This document shows, in pieces, positions 27,124 through 35,087 of a DNA stretch of 64,000 nucleotides (positions are counted from its first letter, which is position 1; each line of letters begins with the position of its first letter). The position numbers were made by a program, and so were the translations under genes. This DNA comes from Streptomyces sp. NBC_00376 (GTDB taxonomy: Bacteria > Actinomycetota > Actinomycetes > Streptomycetales > Streptomycetaceae): the NCBI RefSeq assembly GCF_036077095.1, contig NZ_CP107960.1:6200001-6264000 (forward strand), read 5' to 3'. The notes beneath the pieces are model-generated. The model worked only from the letters and a program-made list of their open reading frames with translations. It searched no databases and was not told the origin of the DNA.

Positions 27124-28160
27124 GTGCCAGGTTCCCGAAAGCCGCGACCCCGCTGAGCCCCCGCGCCAGGATCGCCGTCGTGGTGGCCGCGGTGCTGCTC
27201 CTCGCGGGCGGCTCCGTCGGGTACGTGATGCACGCCGGACAGCGGACGAAGGGCCAACGCACCGAGGCCGACGCCTCGTTCACCCTCGCCGGCCCCGCGC
27301 TGTACTTCCGGGACACGGCCGGCGGGCGCGTCGCGCACCAGCCGCTCACCGACGCCCGGACCGGCGGCGCCCGGACCCGCGGCGGGCCCGCCTGCGACCG
27401 GTTCTACGCCTCGGACGAAGGCGCGCTCTGCCTGCGGGCCAGGCCCGGGGTGCTGCCGAAGACGTACGCGATCGTCCTCGACCGGCAGTTGCGCGAGAAG
27501 CGCCGGATCACCGTGCCCGGCGTACCCACCCGCGCCCGGGTCTCCGCCTCCGGGCGGATGCTGTCCTGGACGGTGTTCGCGACCGGTGACTCGTACGCCA
27601 CCACGTCCTTCTCCACCCGCACCGCCATCCTCGACCAGCGCACCGGATACCTCATCAAGTCCATGGAGAACATCCAGCTCACCATCGACGGCGCCCGCTA
27701 CCACGCCCCCGACGTCAACTACTGGGGCGTGACCTTCGCCCGCGACGACAACCGCTTCTACGCGACCGTCTCCACCAAGGGCCGCACCTACCTCGTCGAG
27801 GGGAACATGCGGGACTGGACGGCGAAGGCGCTGCGGCAGAACGTCGAATGCCCCTCCCTGTCGCCCGACAACACCAAGCTCGCCTTCAAGAAGAAGGTCT
27901 CCGACGACGCCGCCGCGCCCTGGCGCCTGTACGTCCTCGACCTGCGCACCATGCGTGAGACGCCGCTCGCCGAGAAGCACAGCGTCGACGACCAGGCGGC
28001 CTGGCTGGACGACGGCACGCTCGCCTACGCGCTGCCGGGCGCGGGCGGCCGGGGGAGCGACATCTGGACCGTGCCCGCGGACGGGACGGGGACGCCCCGC
28101 ATGGCCGTGGAGGGCGGGTCGTCGCCGGTCGCGGTGGCGGCCCCGGCATCGGCGGGCTGA
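27120..28160 (+). CDS. Membrane-anchored TolB/PD40-like beta-propeller protein
   Basis: 346 residues. One N-terminal hydrophobic segment (RIAVVVAAVLLLAGGSVGYVM) anchors or exports it. The rest has propeller blades of the PD40 type: VSASGRMLSWTVF, GVTFARDDNRFYATV, CPSLSPDNTKLAFKKKV and AAWLDDGTLAYALP. Such proteins are binding scaffolds; the ligand is unknown. Cys pairs (ACDRFYA and LCLRARP) could be disulfides. It is the third gene of the coupled discoidin-phosphoesterase/MFS operon, with an ATGA overlap. Confidence 0.85.
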   Translation: MSARFPKAATPLSPRARIAVVVAAVLLLAGGSVGYVMHAGQRTKGQRTEADASFTLAGPALYFRDTAGGRVAHQPLTDARTGGARTRGGPACDRFYASDEGALCLRARPGVLPKTYAIVLDRQLREKRRITVPGVPTRARVSASGRMLSWTVFATGDSYATTSFSTRTAILDQRTGYLIKSMENIQLTIDGARYHAPDVNYWGVTFARDDNRFYATVSTKGRTYLVEGNMRDWTAKALRQNVECPSLSPDNTKLAFKKKVSDDAAAPWRLYVLDLRTMRETPLAEKHSVDDQAAWLDDGTLAYALPGAGGRGSDIWTVPADGTGTPRMAVEGGSSPVAVAAPASAG

Positions 28161-28353
28161 GCCGGACCTTGTCCGGAGCGCGACAGGCTCGACACGGCCG
28201 GTGTAATGTGACGCATCCCCACACGGGGGCCGACCAAGGAGGTGAGACCCATCAACGCTGTATCAGGCTGGGTGCTCAGCTCCCGCGAACGCGTCGTCGA
28301 CCCGGCATAGTCGACCGCGGAGCGCCCATCGGCTTTCCCGAAAGGCTCCGCTC
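28161..28353 (+). promoter_or_regulatory. Structured leader of the PrmC-like methyltransferase gene
   Basis: 193-bp leader. It holds a CCCC-ACAC-GGGG mini-hairpin (about 28217-28228), a perfect 10-base complement of the 16S rRNA 3' end (AAGGAGGTGA, 28236-28245), a 19-codon reading frame ending at TAG 28308-28310, paired GTCGAC copies, and CGGAGC (28319-28324) able to pair with GCTCCG (28345-28350) just after the methyltransferase's own AAAGG. This layout resembles translational attenuators in which ribosomes on a leader peptide control a downstream gene; that is inference. Confidence 0.5.
28251..28310 (+). CDS. Possible leader peptide with non-AUG start (19 codons)
   Basis: After the full anti-Shine-Dalgarno complement and a 5-base gap, the frame reads ATC AAC GCT GTA TCA GGC TGG and ends at TAG: (M)NAVSGWVLSSRERVVDPA. 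If ATC is the start, the spacing is ideal. GTG at 28242, inside the complement, is the only standard start in frame and is too close to it. I cannot show that it is translated. Confidence 0.35.
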   Translation: MNAVSGWVLSSRERVVDPA

Positions 28354-29175
28354 ATGTCGGTCACCGCTTCACCGCTCACCCTCTCCGCCATCGTTCCCGC
28401 GCTCCGCGCCGCCGGCTGTGTATTCGCCGAGGACGAGGCGGAACTGATCCTCTCCACCGCCACCGACCCCGCCACGATCACGGCCATGGTCGAACGGCGG
28501 GTCGCCGGGCTCCCCCTGGAACACGTCCTGGGCTGGGCCGAGTTCGACGGCCTGCGGATCGCCGTCGACCCCGGCGTCTTCGTACCCCGCCGCCGCACCG
28601 AGTTCCTGGTCCGGCAGGCCGCCGCCCTCACCGCTCCCGGAGCGGTCGTCGTCGACCTGTGCTGCGGCTCGGGAGCCCTCGGCGCCGCGCTCGCCGCGAC
28701 GCTGGGCCGGGCCGAACTCCACGCCGCGGACGTCGAACCCGCCGCCGTGCGGTGCGCCCGCCGCAACATCGGCGACGCGGGCGAGGTGTACGAGGGCGAC
28801 CTCTTCGAACCGCTGCCCTCCTCGCTGCGCGGCCGGGTGGAGATCCTGCTCGCCAACGTGCCGTACGTCCCCACGGACGACGTCGAACTGCTTCCCCCGG
28901 AGGCCCGTATCCACGAACCGAGGGTGGCGCTCGACGGCGGCGCGGACGGCCTCGACGTCCTGCGCCGGGTCACCGCCGAGGCCCCGCGGTGGCTGGCACC
29001 CGGCGGGCATCTGCTGGTCGAGACGAGCGAGCGGCAGGCGGTACGGGCCGAGGAGACCGTCGCCCGCAGCGGCCTGATCCCGCGCGTCGTGCGCTCCGAG
29101 GAGCTCTACGCGACCGTCGTCATCGCGACCAGACCCGGCCCGGCCGCCCCGTCCGCGAGCGGCACGGTCAGCTGA
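28354..29175 (+). CDS. PrmC-related putative protein (glutamine-N5) methyltransferase
   Basis: 273-residue SAM-dependent methyltransferase of the HemK/PrmC-like family. SAM motif VVVDLCCGSGALGAALA, ADVEPAAVRCARRN, and ANVPYVPTDD where true PrmC has NPPY. That Val-for-Pro change and the following ELLPPEARIHEPRVALDGG define the PrmC-related group of unknown substrate, so release-factor methylation should not be assumed. N-terminal helical part carries GLPLEHVLGWAEFDGL. It is preceded by an unusual leader. Its stop overlaps the convergent neighbour's stop by 8 bp. Confidence 0.87.
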   Translation: MSVTASPLTLSAIVPALRAAGCVFAEDEAELILSTATDPATITAMVERRVAGLPLEHVLGWAEFDGLRIAVDPGVFVPRRRTEFLVRQAAALTAPGAVVVDLCCGSGALGAALAATLGRAELHAADVEPAAVRCARRNIGDAGEVYEGDLFEPLPSSLRGRVEILLANVPYVPTDDVELLPPEARIHEPRVALDGGADGLDVLRRVTAEAPRWLAPGGHLLVETSERQAVRAEETVARSGLIPRVVRSEELYATVVIATRPGPAAPSASGTVS

Positions 29176-29680
29176 ACCGCCACCGGGTCTGACTGAAACG
29201 GGCGCCCTTGCCGAAGCCGAAGGCCTTGCGGGGGCGCACCTGGAACACCAGCGCCGTATGGCCCGGGTGCACGAAGGCGCCGCCCCGGACGTCGAAGTGC
29301 CACTCCGGGCCGTACTTCGCCTCCCAGGCCGTGGCCAGCAGTTCCAGCCGGCCCTTGTCCGTCACCCGTTCCGCCCAGCCCTCGACCACCACGTCGAGCC
29401 CCTCCGACATGGTGTTGGTCCCGGTCGTCAGCACCACTTCGGGGTTGGCGGCCAGGTTGCGGGCCTTGCGCTCCTCGGCGCCGGTGGCGAAGTGCAGCGC
29501 GCCGTCCGCCCACACCCCGATCAGCGGAGTGACGTGCGGTCGGCCGTCCGGGCGGACCGTGGACAGCCAGTACAGCTCCGCCGTGGTCAGCAGGTCCCTC
29601 GCCGTCGACCACGGGCAGGCCGTCGCGTCCTTGTCGCTGTAGTCGCCGTCCAGCTCGGCGTAGGGTTCGAATCCGGACAT
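29168..29680 (-). CDS. Pyridoxamine 5'-phosphate oxidase family (flavin/F420-type) protein
   Basis: 170-residue split-barrel protein. TAELYWLSTVRPDGRPHVTPL (read in part) and GVWADGALHFATG are the core FMN/F420-binding strands, and RKARNLAANPEVVLTTG is the conserved phosphate-contacting helix. Members bind FMN, heme or F420; no substrate can be assigned. GGGAGG lies 6 bases before ATG 29680. Divergent from glnE and convergent with the methyltransferase gene, with an 8-bp tail overlap at 29168-29175. Confidence 0.85.
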   Translation of the reverse strand: MSGFEPYAELDGDYSDKDATACPWSTARDLLTTAELYWLSTVRPDGRPHVTPLIGVWADGALHFATGAEERKARNLAANPEVVLTTGTNTMSEGLDVVVEGWAERVTDKGRLELLATAWEAKYGPEWHFDVRGGAFVHPGHTALVFQVRPRKAFGFGKGARFSQTRWRFS

Positions 29681-29813
29681 GCGGGCCTCCCGGTCTGCTC
29701 CTGGAAAAGATCGTGCCCGCGAAATGCGGACCGCACACCCGCGCCGGAGCACCCGGAGCAAGGCTAGGCTCGGAACGCTGAATGGTGTGTGGGCGGCGAG
29801 CGGGAGAGCACGA

Positions 29814-32804
29814 ATGACGACGGTGCCGGGGCGAAGGAGCAGCACGTTCACCCGACTGCTGCGGCACGGCTTCACCGACCCCTCCGCCGCCGAGCGGCTG
29901 CTCGACCTGCCCGATCTGTCGTCCGTACGCTCCGACCCGGTGCTGCTCGAAGCGCTCGGCGCCACCGCCGACCCGGATCTGGCACTGAACGGGCTCGTCC
30001 GGCTGGTGGAGGCCGAGGAGGCGGACGAGCGGCGGGTCCTGCTGGACACGCTCATCACCGCCAAACCGCTGCGGGACCGGCTGCTCGGGGTGCTCGGCGC
30101 CTCCGAGGCGCTCGGCGACCATCTCGCCCGTCACCCCCGCGACTGGCAGGCCCTGGTCACCTACGAGGCCACCGATCTCCACCCCGGCGTGGCCGAGTTC
30201 GAGCAGGGGCTCGCCGGGGCCGACGACCCGGACTCGCTGCGCGTCTCCTACCGCCGGTGCCTGCTGTCGATAGCGGCCCGTGACGTGTGCGGTACGACGG
30301 ACGTCGCCGAGGCCGCCGCCGAGCTGGCCGACCTGGCCACCGCGACCCTGCGGGCGGCGCTCGCCATCGCCCGTACGGCGGCGCCCGCCGACGCCGCCCG
30401 CTGCCGGCTCGCCGTCATCGCGATGGGCAAGTGCGGCGGGCACGAGCTGAACTACGTCTCCGACGTCGACGTCATCTTCGTCGCGGAACCGGTCGACGGC
30501 TACGAGGAGAGCGAGGCCGTGCAGGCCGCCACCAGGCTGGCCGCGCACATGATGCGGATCTGCTCCGACACGACCGTCGAGGGCACCATCTGGCCCGTCG
30601 ACGCCAACCTCCGCCCCGAGGGCCGCAACGGCCCCCTGGTGCGGACCCTCTCCTCGCACCTGGCGTACTACCAGCGCTGGGCCAAGACCTGGGAGTTCCA
30701 GGCGCTGCTCAAGGCCCGTCCGGTGGCCGGCGACCCCGAGCTCGGCGCGGAGTACGTCGATGCCGTCTCGCCGCTCGTGTGGCAGGCCGCGGACCGCGAG
30801 AACTTCGTCCCCGACGTGCAGAAGATGCGCCGCCGCGTCGTCGACAACATCCCCGCCGACCGCGTCGACCGCGAGATCAAGCTCGGCCCCGGCGGCCTGC
30901 GGGACGTCGAATTCGCCGTACAGCTCCTCCAGTTGGTGCACGGCCGCAGTGACGCCACCCTGCGCAGCGGCACCACGCTGGAGGCCCTGCGCGCCCTCGC
31001 CGAGGGCGGCTACGTGGGGCGGGTGGACGCCGCGCAACTGGACGACGCCTACCGCTTCCTGCGCGCCATGGAACACCGCATCCAGCTCTACCGGCTGCGC
31101 CGCACCCACCTCGTCCCGGAGGACGCGCCGGACCTGCGGCGGATCGGCCGCTCCCTCGGGATGCGCACGGACCCGATCACCGAACTCAACCAGGCGTGGA
31201 AGCGCCACGCCTCCGTGGTGCGGCGGCTGCACGAGAAGCTGTTCTACCGGCCGCTGCTCGACGCCGTCGCCCAGCTCGCGCCCGGCGAGTCCCGGCTCAG
31301 CGCGAAGGCGGCCGCGCACCGGCTCGAAGCGCTCGGCTACGCGGATCCGGCCGCCGCGCTCCGGCACCTGGAGGCGCTGTCGTCCGGGGTGTCCCGCAAG
31401 GCCGCCATCCAGCGCACCCTGCTGCCGGTGCTGCTCGGCTGGTTCGCGGACTCCGCCGATCCGGACGCCGGGCTGCTCGGCTTCCGCAAGGTGTCCGACG
31501 CCCTCGGCAAGACCCCCTGGTACCTGCGGCTGCTGCGGGACGAGGGCGCGGCGGCGGAGAACCTCGCCCGGGTCCTGTCGGCCGGCCGGCTCGCCCCCGA
31601 CCTGCTGCTGCGGGCCCCGGAGGCGGTGGCGCTGCTCGGCGACCCGCAGGGGCTGCGGCCGCGCACCCGGGAGAACCTGGAGCAGGAGGTGCTGGCCGCG
31701 GTGGGACGCGCGGACGACGCCGAGACCGCGGTCGCGGTGGTGCGCGGGGTGCGGCGGCGCGAGCTGTTCCGGACCACGGCCTCGGACCTCATCGGCTCGT
31801 ACGGCACGGAGGACAGGCCCGCCGAGGAGGACCCGGGGGCGCTGGTCGACCGGGTCGGCAACGCGGTCACCGATCTGAACGCCGTCGCGATCGCGGGCGC
31901 CCTGCGCGCCGCCGTGCGCGAACAGTGGGGGGACACCCTGCCCACCCGGTTCGCGGTCATCGGCATGGGCCGGTTCGGCGGCCACGAGCTCGGCTACGGC
32001 TCCGACGCCGATGTGCTGTTCGTCCACTCGCCGCGCGAGGGCGTCGACGAGCAGGAGGCCGGCCGGGCCGCGAACGCGGTGGTCGCCGAGATGCGCCGGC
32101 TGCTCCAACTGCCCACGGCCGACCCGCCGTTGATCATCGACGCGGACCTGCGTCCGGAGGGCAAGAGCGGACCCCTGGTACGTTCGCTGGCGTCGTACGA
32201 GGCCTACTACCGGCGCTGGTCCCTGGTCTGGGAGAGCCAGGCGCTGCTGCGCGCCGAACCGGTCGCGGGCGACGCGGAACTGGGCCGCGACTTCATCGAC
32301 CTGATCGACCCGCTGCGCTATCCCATGGAAGGCCTGGGGGAGGACGCGGTCCGTGAGATCCGGCGGCTGAAGGCCCGGATGGAGTCCGAGCGGCTGCCGC
32401 GCGGCGCGGACCCGACGCTCCACACCAAGCTGGGGCGCGGCGGGCTGAGCGATGTCGAGTGGACCGTCCAGCTGATGCAGATGCAGCACGGCTGGGCGGA
32501 ACCGGGGCTGCGCACCACCCGCACCCGCGAGGCACTGGCCGCGGCCTGCGCGGCGGAGCTGATCTCCGGCGAGGACGCGGCGACACTGGACGAGGCGTGG
32601 GTGCTGGCGACCCGGGTGCGCAACGCGGTGATGCTGGTACGCGGCCGGCCGGGCGACACCTTCCCGTCGGGACCGCGTGAACTCCTCGCGGTCGGGCGGT
32701 ACCTGGGGTACGAGCCGGGGCACGTCGGGGACATGCTGGACGACTACCGGCGGATCACCCGGCGGGCGCGGGCGGTGATGGAGGAGCGGTTCTACGGGGC
32801 GTGA
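29814..32804 (+). CDS. glnE: Bifunctional glutamine synthetase adenylyltransferase/deadenylase
   Basis: 996 residues. Adds AMP to, and phosphorolytically removes it from, the regulatory tyrosine of glutamine synthetase I according to nitrogen state. Two nucleotidyltransferase domains, each followed by a GlnD-UR-like helical domain: N-terminal motif MGKCGGHELNYVSDVDVIFV at about residue 204 and C-terminal motif MGRFGGHELGYGSDADVLFV at about residue 720. Each half also has NLRPEGRNGPLVRTL or DLRPEGKSGPLVRSL. GGGAG stands 8 bases before ATG 29814. The target GlnA is not in the window; the glnA2-like product lacks the adenylylation loop. Confidence 0.96.
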   Translation: MTTVPGRRSSTFTRLLRHGFTDPSAAERLLDLPDLSSVRSDPVLLEALGATADPDLALNGLVRLVEAEEADERRVLLDTLITAKPLRDRLLGVLGASEALGDHLARHPRDWQALVTYEATDLHPGVAEFEQGLAGADDPDSLRVSYRRCLLSIAARDVCGTTDVAEAAAELADLATATLRAALAIARTAAPADAARCRLAVIAMGKCGGHELNYVSDVDVIFVAEPVDGYEESEAVQAATRLAAHMMRICSDTTVEGTIWPVDANLRPEGRNGPLVRTLSSHLAYYQRWAKTWEFQALLKARPVAGDPELGAEYVDAVSPLVWQAADRENFVPDVQKMRRRVVDNIPADRVDREIKLGPGGLRDVEFAVQLLQLVHGRSDATLRSGTTLEALRALAEGGYVGRVDAAQLDDAYRFLRAMEHRIQLYRLRRTHLVPEDAPDLRRIGRSLGMRTDPITELNQAWKRHASVVRRLHEKLFYRPLLDAVAQLAPGESRLSAKAAAHRLEALGYADPAAALRHLEALSSGVSRKAAIQRTLLPVLLGWFADSADPDAGLLGFRKVSDALGKTPWYLRLLRDEGAAAENLARVLSAGRLAPDLLLRAPEAVALLGDPQGLRPRTRENLEQEVLAAVGRADDAETAVAVVRGVRRRELFRTTASDLIGSYGTEDRPAEEDPGALVDRVGNAVTDLNAVAIAGALRAAVREQWGDTLPTRFAVIGMGRFGGHELGYGSDADVLFVHSPREGVDEQEAGRAANAVVAEMRRLLQLPTADPPLIIDADLRPEGKSGPLVRSLASYEAYYRRWSLVWESQALLRAEPVAGDAELGRDFIDLIDPLRYPMEGLGEDAVREIRRLKARMESERLPRGADPTLHTKLGRGGLSDVEWTVQLMQMQHGWAEPGLRTTRTREALAAACAAELISGEDAATLDEAWVLATRVRNAVMLVRGRPGDTFPSGPRELLAVGRYLGYEPGHVGDMLDDYRRITRRARAVMEERFYGA

Positions 32805-32837
32805 TACGGGCGCGAGACGGTCCGCCGGCCGCCCCCG

Positions 32838-33452
32838 TCACGCCTCCTTCGCGTCCAGCAGCGCGCGGGCGTGCCCGATGAACGCGCCCAGCGCCAGTTC
32901 GAACGCCGCGTCGGCCCGCCCCGTGCCCACCGCGGCCAGCGCCTCGGCGAGGCGGGGTGTCGTGGTGTCGTCCGGGAGCTCCCACATCGTCTCCGGGGCC
33001 GCCAGGTCCAGCGCCGAACCCAGCACCAGGTTCTCCAGCGCGGTGATCACCGTCATCACCTCGGCCATCGCGAAGCCGACGCCCAGCAGCAGCCGGACCG
33101 CCCGCTCGTAGTGGTCCAGGACCTTCGGGGCGCGCACCGGTGACGTCGTCAGCAGCGGAATCGCCCGCGGGTGGGCGGCGAACGCGGCACGGTAGGAGCG
33201 GGCCCATGCCGTCATGGCCGCGTCCCAGGGCTCCACGTCGAAGGCCGCGGAGTCGATCGCGGCGCACACCCGTTCCCGGACGAGCTCGACGACGCCGCCC
33301 CTTCCGTCCACATGGTGGTAGAGCGACCCGGTCTGCACCCCGAGCCGTCGGGCTATCTGAGGGACGCTGAACTCGCCCTGCTCGTCGATGAGTTCGAGCG
33401 CCGTGCTGGTTATGCGCTCCCGGTCCAGCAGCGGTGTGCGCGGCCGTCCCAT
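32838..33452 (-). CDS. TetR-family regulator
   Basis: 204 residues. The helix-turn-helix reads SVPQIARRLGVQTGSLYHHVDGRGGVVELV, a TetR_C_1/TetR-class-like recognition segment (read in part); the C-terminal ligand domain includes AVRLLLGVGFAMAEVMTVITAL. AGGAG lies 8 bases before ATG 33452. It is divergent from the APC permease-amidohydrolase pair, which it probably represses through the inverted repeat at 33525-33548 (inference). Confidence 0.88.
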   Translation of the reverse strand: MGRPRTPLLDRERITSTALELIDEQGEFSVPQIARRLGVQTGSLYHHVDGRGGVVELVRERVCAAIDSAAFDVEPWDAAMTAWARSYRAAFAAHPRAIPLLTTSPVRAPKVLDHYERAVRLLLGVGFAMAEVMTVITALENLVLGSALDLAAPETMWELPDDTTTPRLAEALAAVGTGRADAAFELALGAFIGHARALLDAKEA

Positions 33453-33524
33453 GCCTGGTTCTCCTGACGTGTGTCCACCGGAAGGTCTTCCCGGATGCCC
33501 GTGGGTGAGGCTACATTGCGCGAA

Positions 33525-33548
33525 ACCGAAAGCCTTTAGATTTTCGGT
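33525..33548. promoter_or_regulatory. Candidate TetR operator between the TetR and APC genes
   Basis: ACCGAAA (33525-33531) and TTTCGGT (33542-33548) form a 7-bp inverted repeat with a 10-base A+T-richer spacer, in the 142-bp divergent promoter region about 45 bp before the permease ATG. Confidence 0.5.
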
Positions 33549-33594
33549 CGCCGGTCCCTGCTCCCCGCCAGTCGCAGAAGGGCTCCCCTTTCGC

Positions 33595-35076
33595 ATGGAT
33601 GCGCCAACCCTCAGAAAAGGCACCCTCGGTACCGCCGACATCGCCTTCTTCGTCATCTCGGCGGCCGCCCCGCTCACGGTGATGGCCGGAGTCGCCCCCA
33701 TAGCCATCATGCTCGGCGGCATCGGCGCCCCGGTCGGCTATCTGCTGGCCGGGGTGACCCTCGCGATATTCGCCATCGGGTTCACCACCATGAGCCGCCA
33801 CGTCCGCAGCGGCGGCGCGTTCTACGCCTACATCACCCGGGGCCTCGGCCGCCCCGTCGGCATCGCCTCCGCCCTGATCGCGATGCTCGGCTACAACGGC
33901 ATGGAGATCGGCGTCTACGGGCTGCTCGGCTCCACCACCGCCGACACCGCCAAGGCCCTGTGGGGCATCGACATCCCCTGGCTGCCGGTCTCCCTCGCCG
34001 GGCTGCTGCTCATCTGGTACGGCGGCTTCCGCTCCATCGACTTCGGCGCCAAGGTCCTCGGGGTGCTGCTCGTCGCCGAGACCGGCATCCTCGTACTGCT
34101 CGCCGGCGGAGTGCTCCTGGACGGTGGGGCCGACGGGATCTCGTTCGCCTCCTTCACCCCGGGCAACGTCCTCGTACCCGGCACGGCGGCCGTGCTGGCC
34201 TGCGCGTTCGCCGCCTTCACCGGCTTCGAGTCCACGGTCATCTACCGGCGTGAGGCACGGAACCCGGACCGCACCGTCCCCCGCGCCACCTATATCGCCG
34301 TCGCGTTCCTCGGGCTCTTCTACTCGTTCATCGTCTGGACCGTCATCCAGGCGTTCGGCGACGCGGACGTCGTCCAGGCAGCCACCACCGACCCGGGCGG
34401 ACTCTTCTTCTCCGCCATCACCCACTACGTCGGCTCCTGGGCCGCGGACCTGATGCACATCCTGATCGTCACCAGCGTCCTCGCCTCGCTGCTCGCCTTC
34501 CACAACGCCATCAACCGGTACGGACTCGCGCTCTCCGAGGAAGGGGTGCTGCCCGCGGCCCTGGGCCGCATCCACCACCGCCACCGTTCCCCCTACGTGG
34601 CCGGGCTCGCCCAGATCGCCCTCGGAGCCGTGATCGTCATCGGCTTCGCGGCGGCCGGCGCCGACCCGTACGCGCAACTGCTGCTCTGGGTCAACACTCC
34701 GGGAATGCTCGGCCTGATGCTGCTCCAGCTGCTCGCCGCGATCGCCGTACCGCTCTTCTTCCGCCGGTTCGCGCACGACGAGGGAAGGTTCCGCACCGTC
34801 GTCGCGCCGGTCGTCGCCTCCGTACTGCTGGCAGCCGCGATCTTCCTGGTCACCGACCATGTCGACCTGTTCTCCGGCGCCTCGACCGGGGTGAACATCG
34901 TGCTCGTCTCGCTGGTGCCCGCGGTCTTCCTGATCGGACTGGCACTCGCGTACCGGCTGAAGCGCGACAGGCCCGAGGTGTACGCCCGTTTCGCGGCCGA
35001 GCCGTCATCGCCACCGTCGCAGGAGCCCGCGGCCGAGGCCGCCCCCGTCACTGCCACCGCCGCCACCACCGTCTAA
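33595..35076 (+). CDS. APC family amino acid/amine permease
   Basis: 493 residues with about 12-13 hydrophobic helices and a Pro/Ala-rich cytoplasmic tail. Begins MDAPTLRKGTLGTADIAFF, and the APC helix-1 signature follows as VISAAAPLTVMAGVAP. FAAFTGFESTVIYRREARNPDRTVPRA, read in part, is the classic helix-6/loop motif of APC exchangers. The substrate is probably an amino acid or amine used by the amidohydrolase that follows. The TAA stop is fused to the next gene's AAGGAG, so the two genes are one operon. Divergent TetR upstream. Confidence 0.9.
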   Translation: MDAPTLRKGTLGTADIAFFVISAAAPLTVMAGVAPIAIMLGGIGAPVGYLLAGVTLAIFAIGFTTMSRHVRSGGAFYAYITRGLGRPVGIASALIAMLGYNGMEIGVYGLLGSTTADTAKALWGIDIPWLPVSLAGLLLIWYGGFRSIDFGAKVLGVLLVAETGILVLLAGGVLLDGGADGISFASFTPGNVLVPGTAAVLACAFAAFTGFESTVIYRREARNPDRTVPRATYIAVAFLGLFYSFIVWTVIQAFGDADVVQAATTDPGGLFFSAITHYVGSWAADLMHILIVTSVLASLLAFHNAINRYGLALSEEGVLPAALGRIHHRHRSPYVAGLAQIALGAVIVIGFAAAGADPYAQLLLWVNTPGMLGLMLLQLLAAIAVPLFFRRFAHDEGRFRTVVAPVVASVLLAAAIFLVTDHVDLFSGASTGVNIVLVSLVPAVFLIGLALAYRLKRDRPEVYARFAAEPSSPPSQEPAAEAAPVTATAATTV

Positions 35077-35087
35077 GGAGCCCCACC

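Noticed and set aside
28169..28447. Alternative 92-residue frame through the PrmC leader
   Set aside because: No ribosome-binding site, runs into the methyltransferase gene in another frame, and has no family features.
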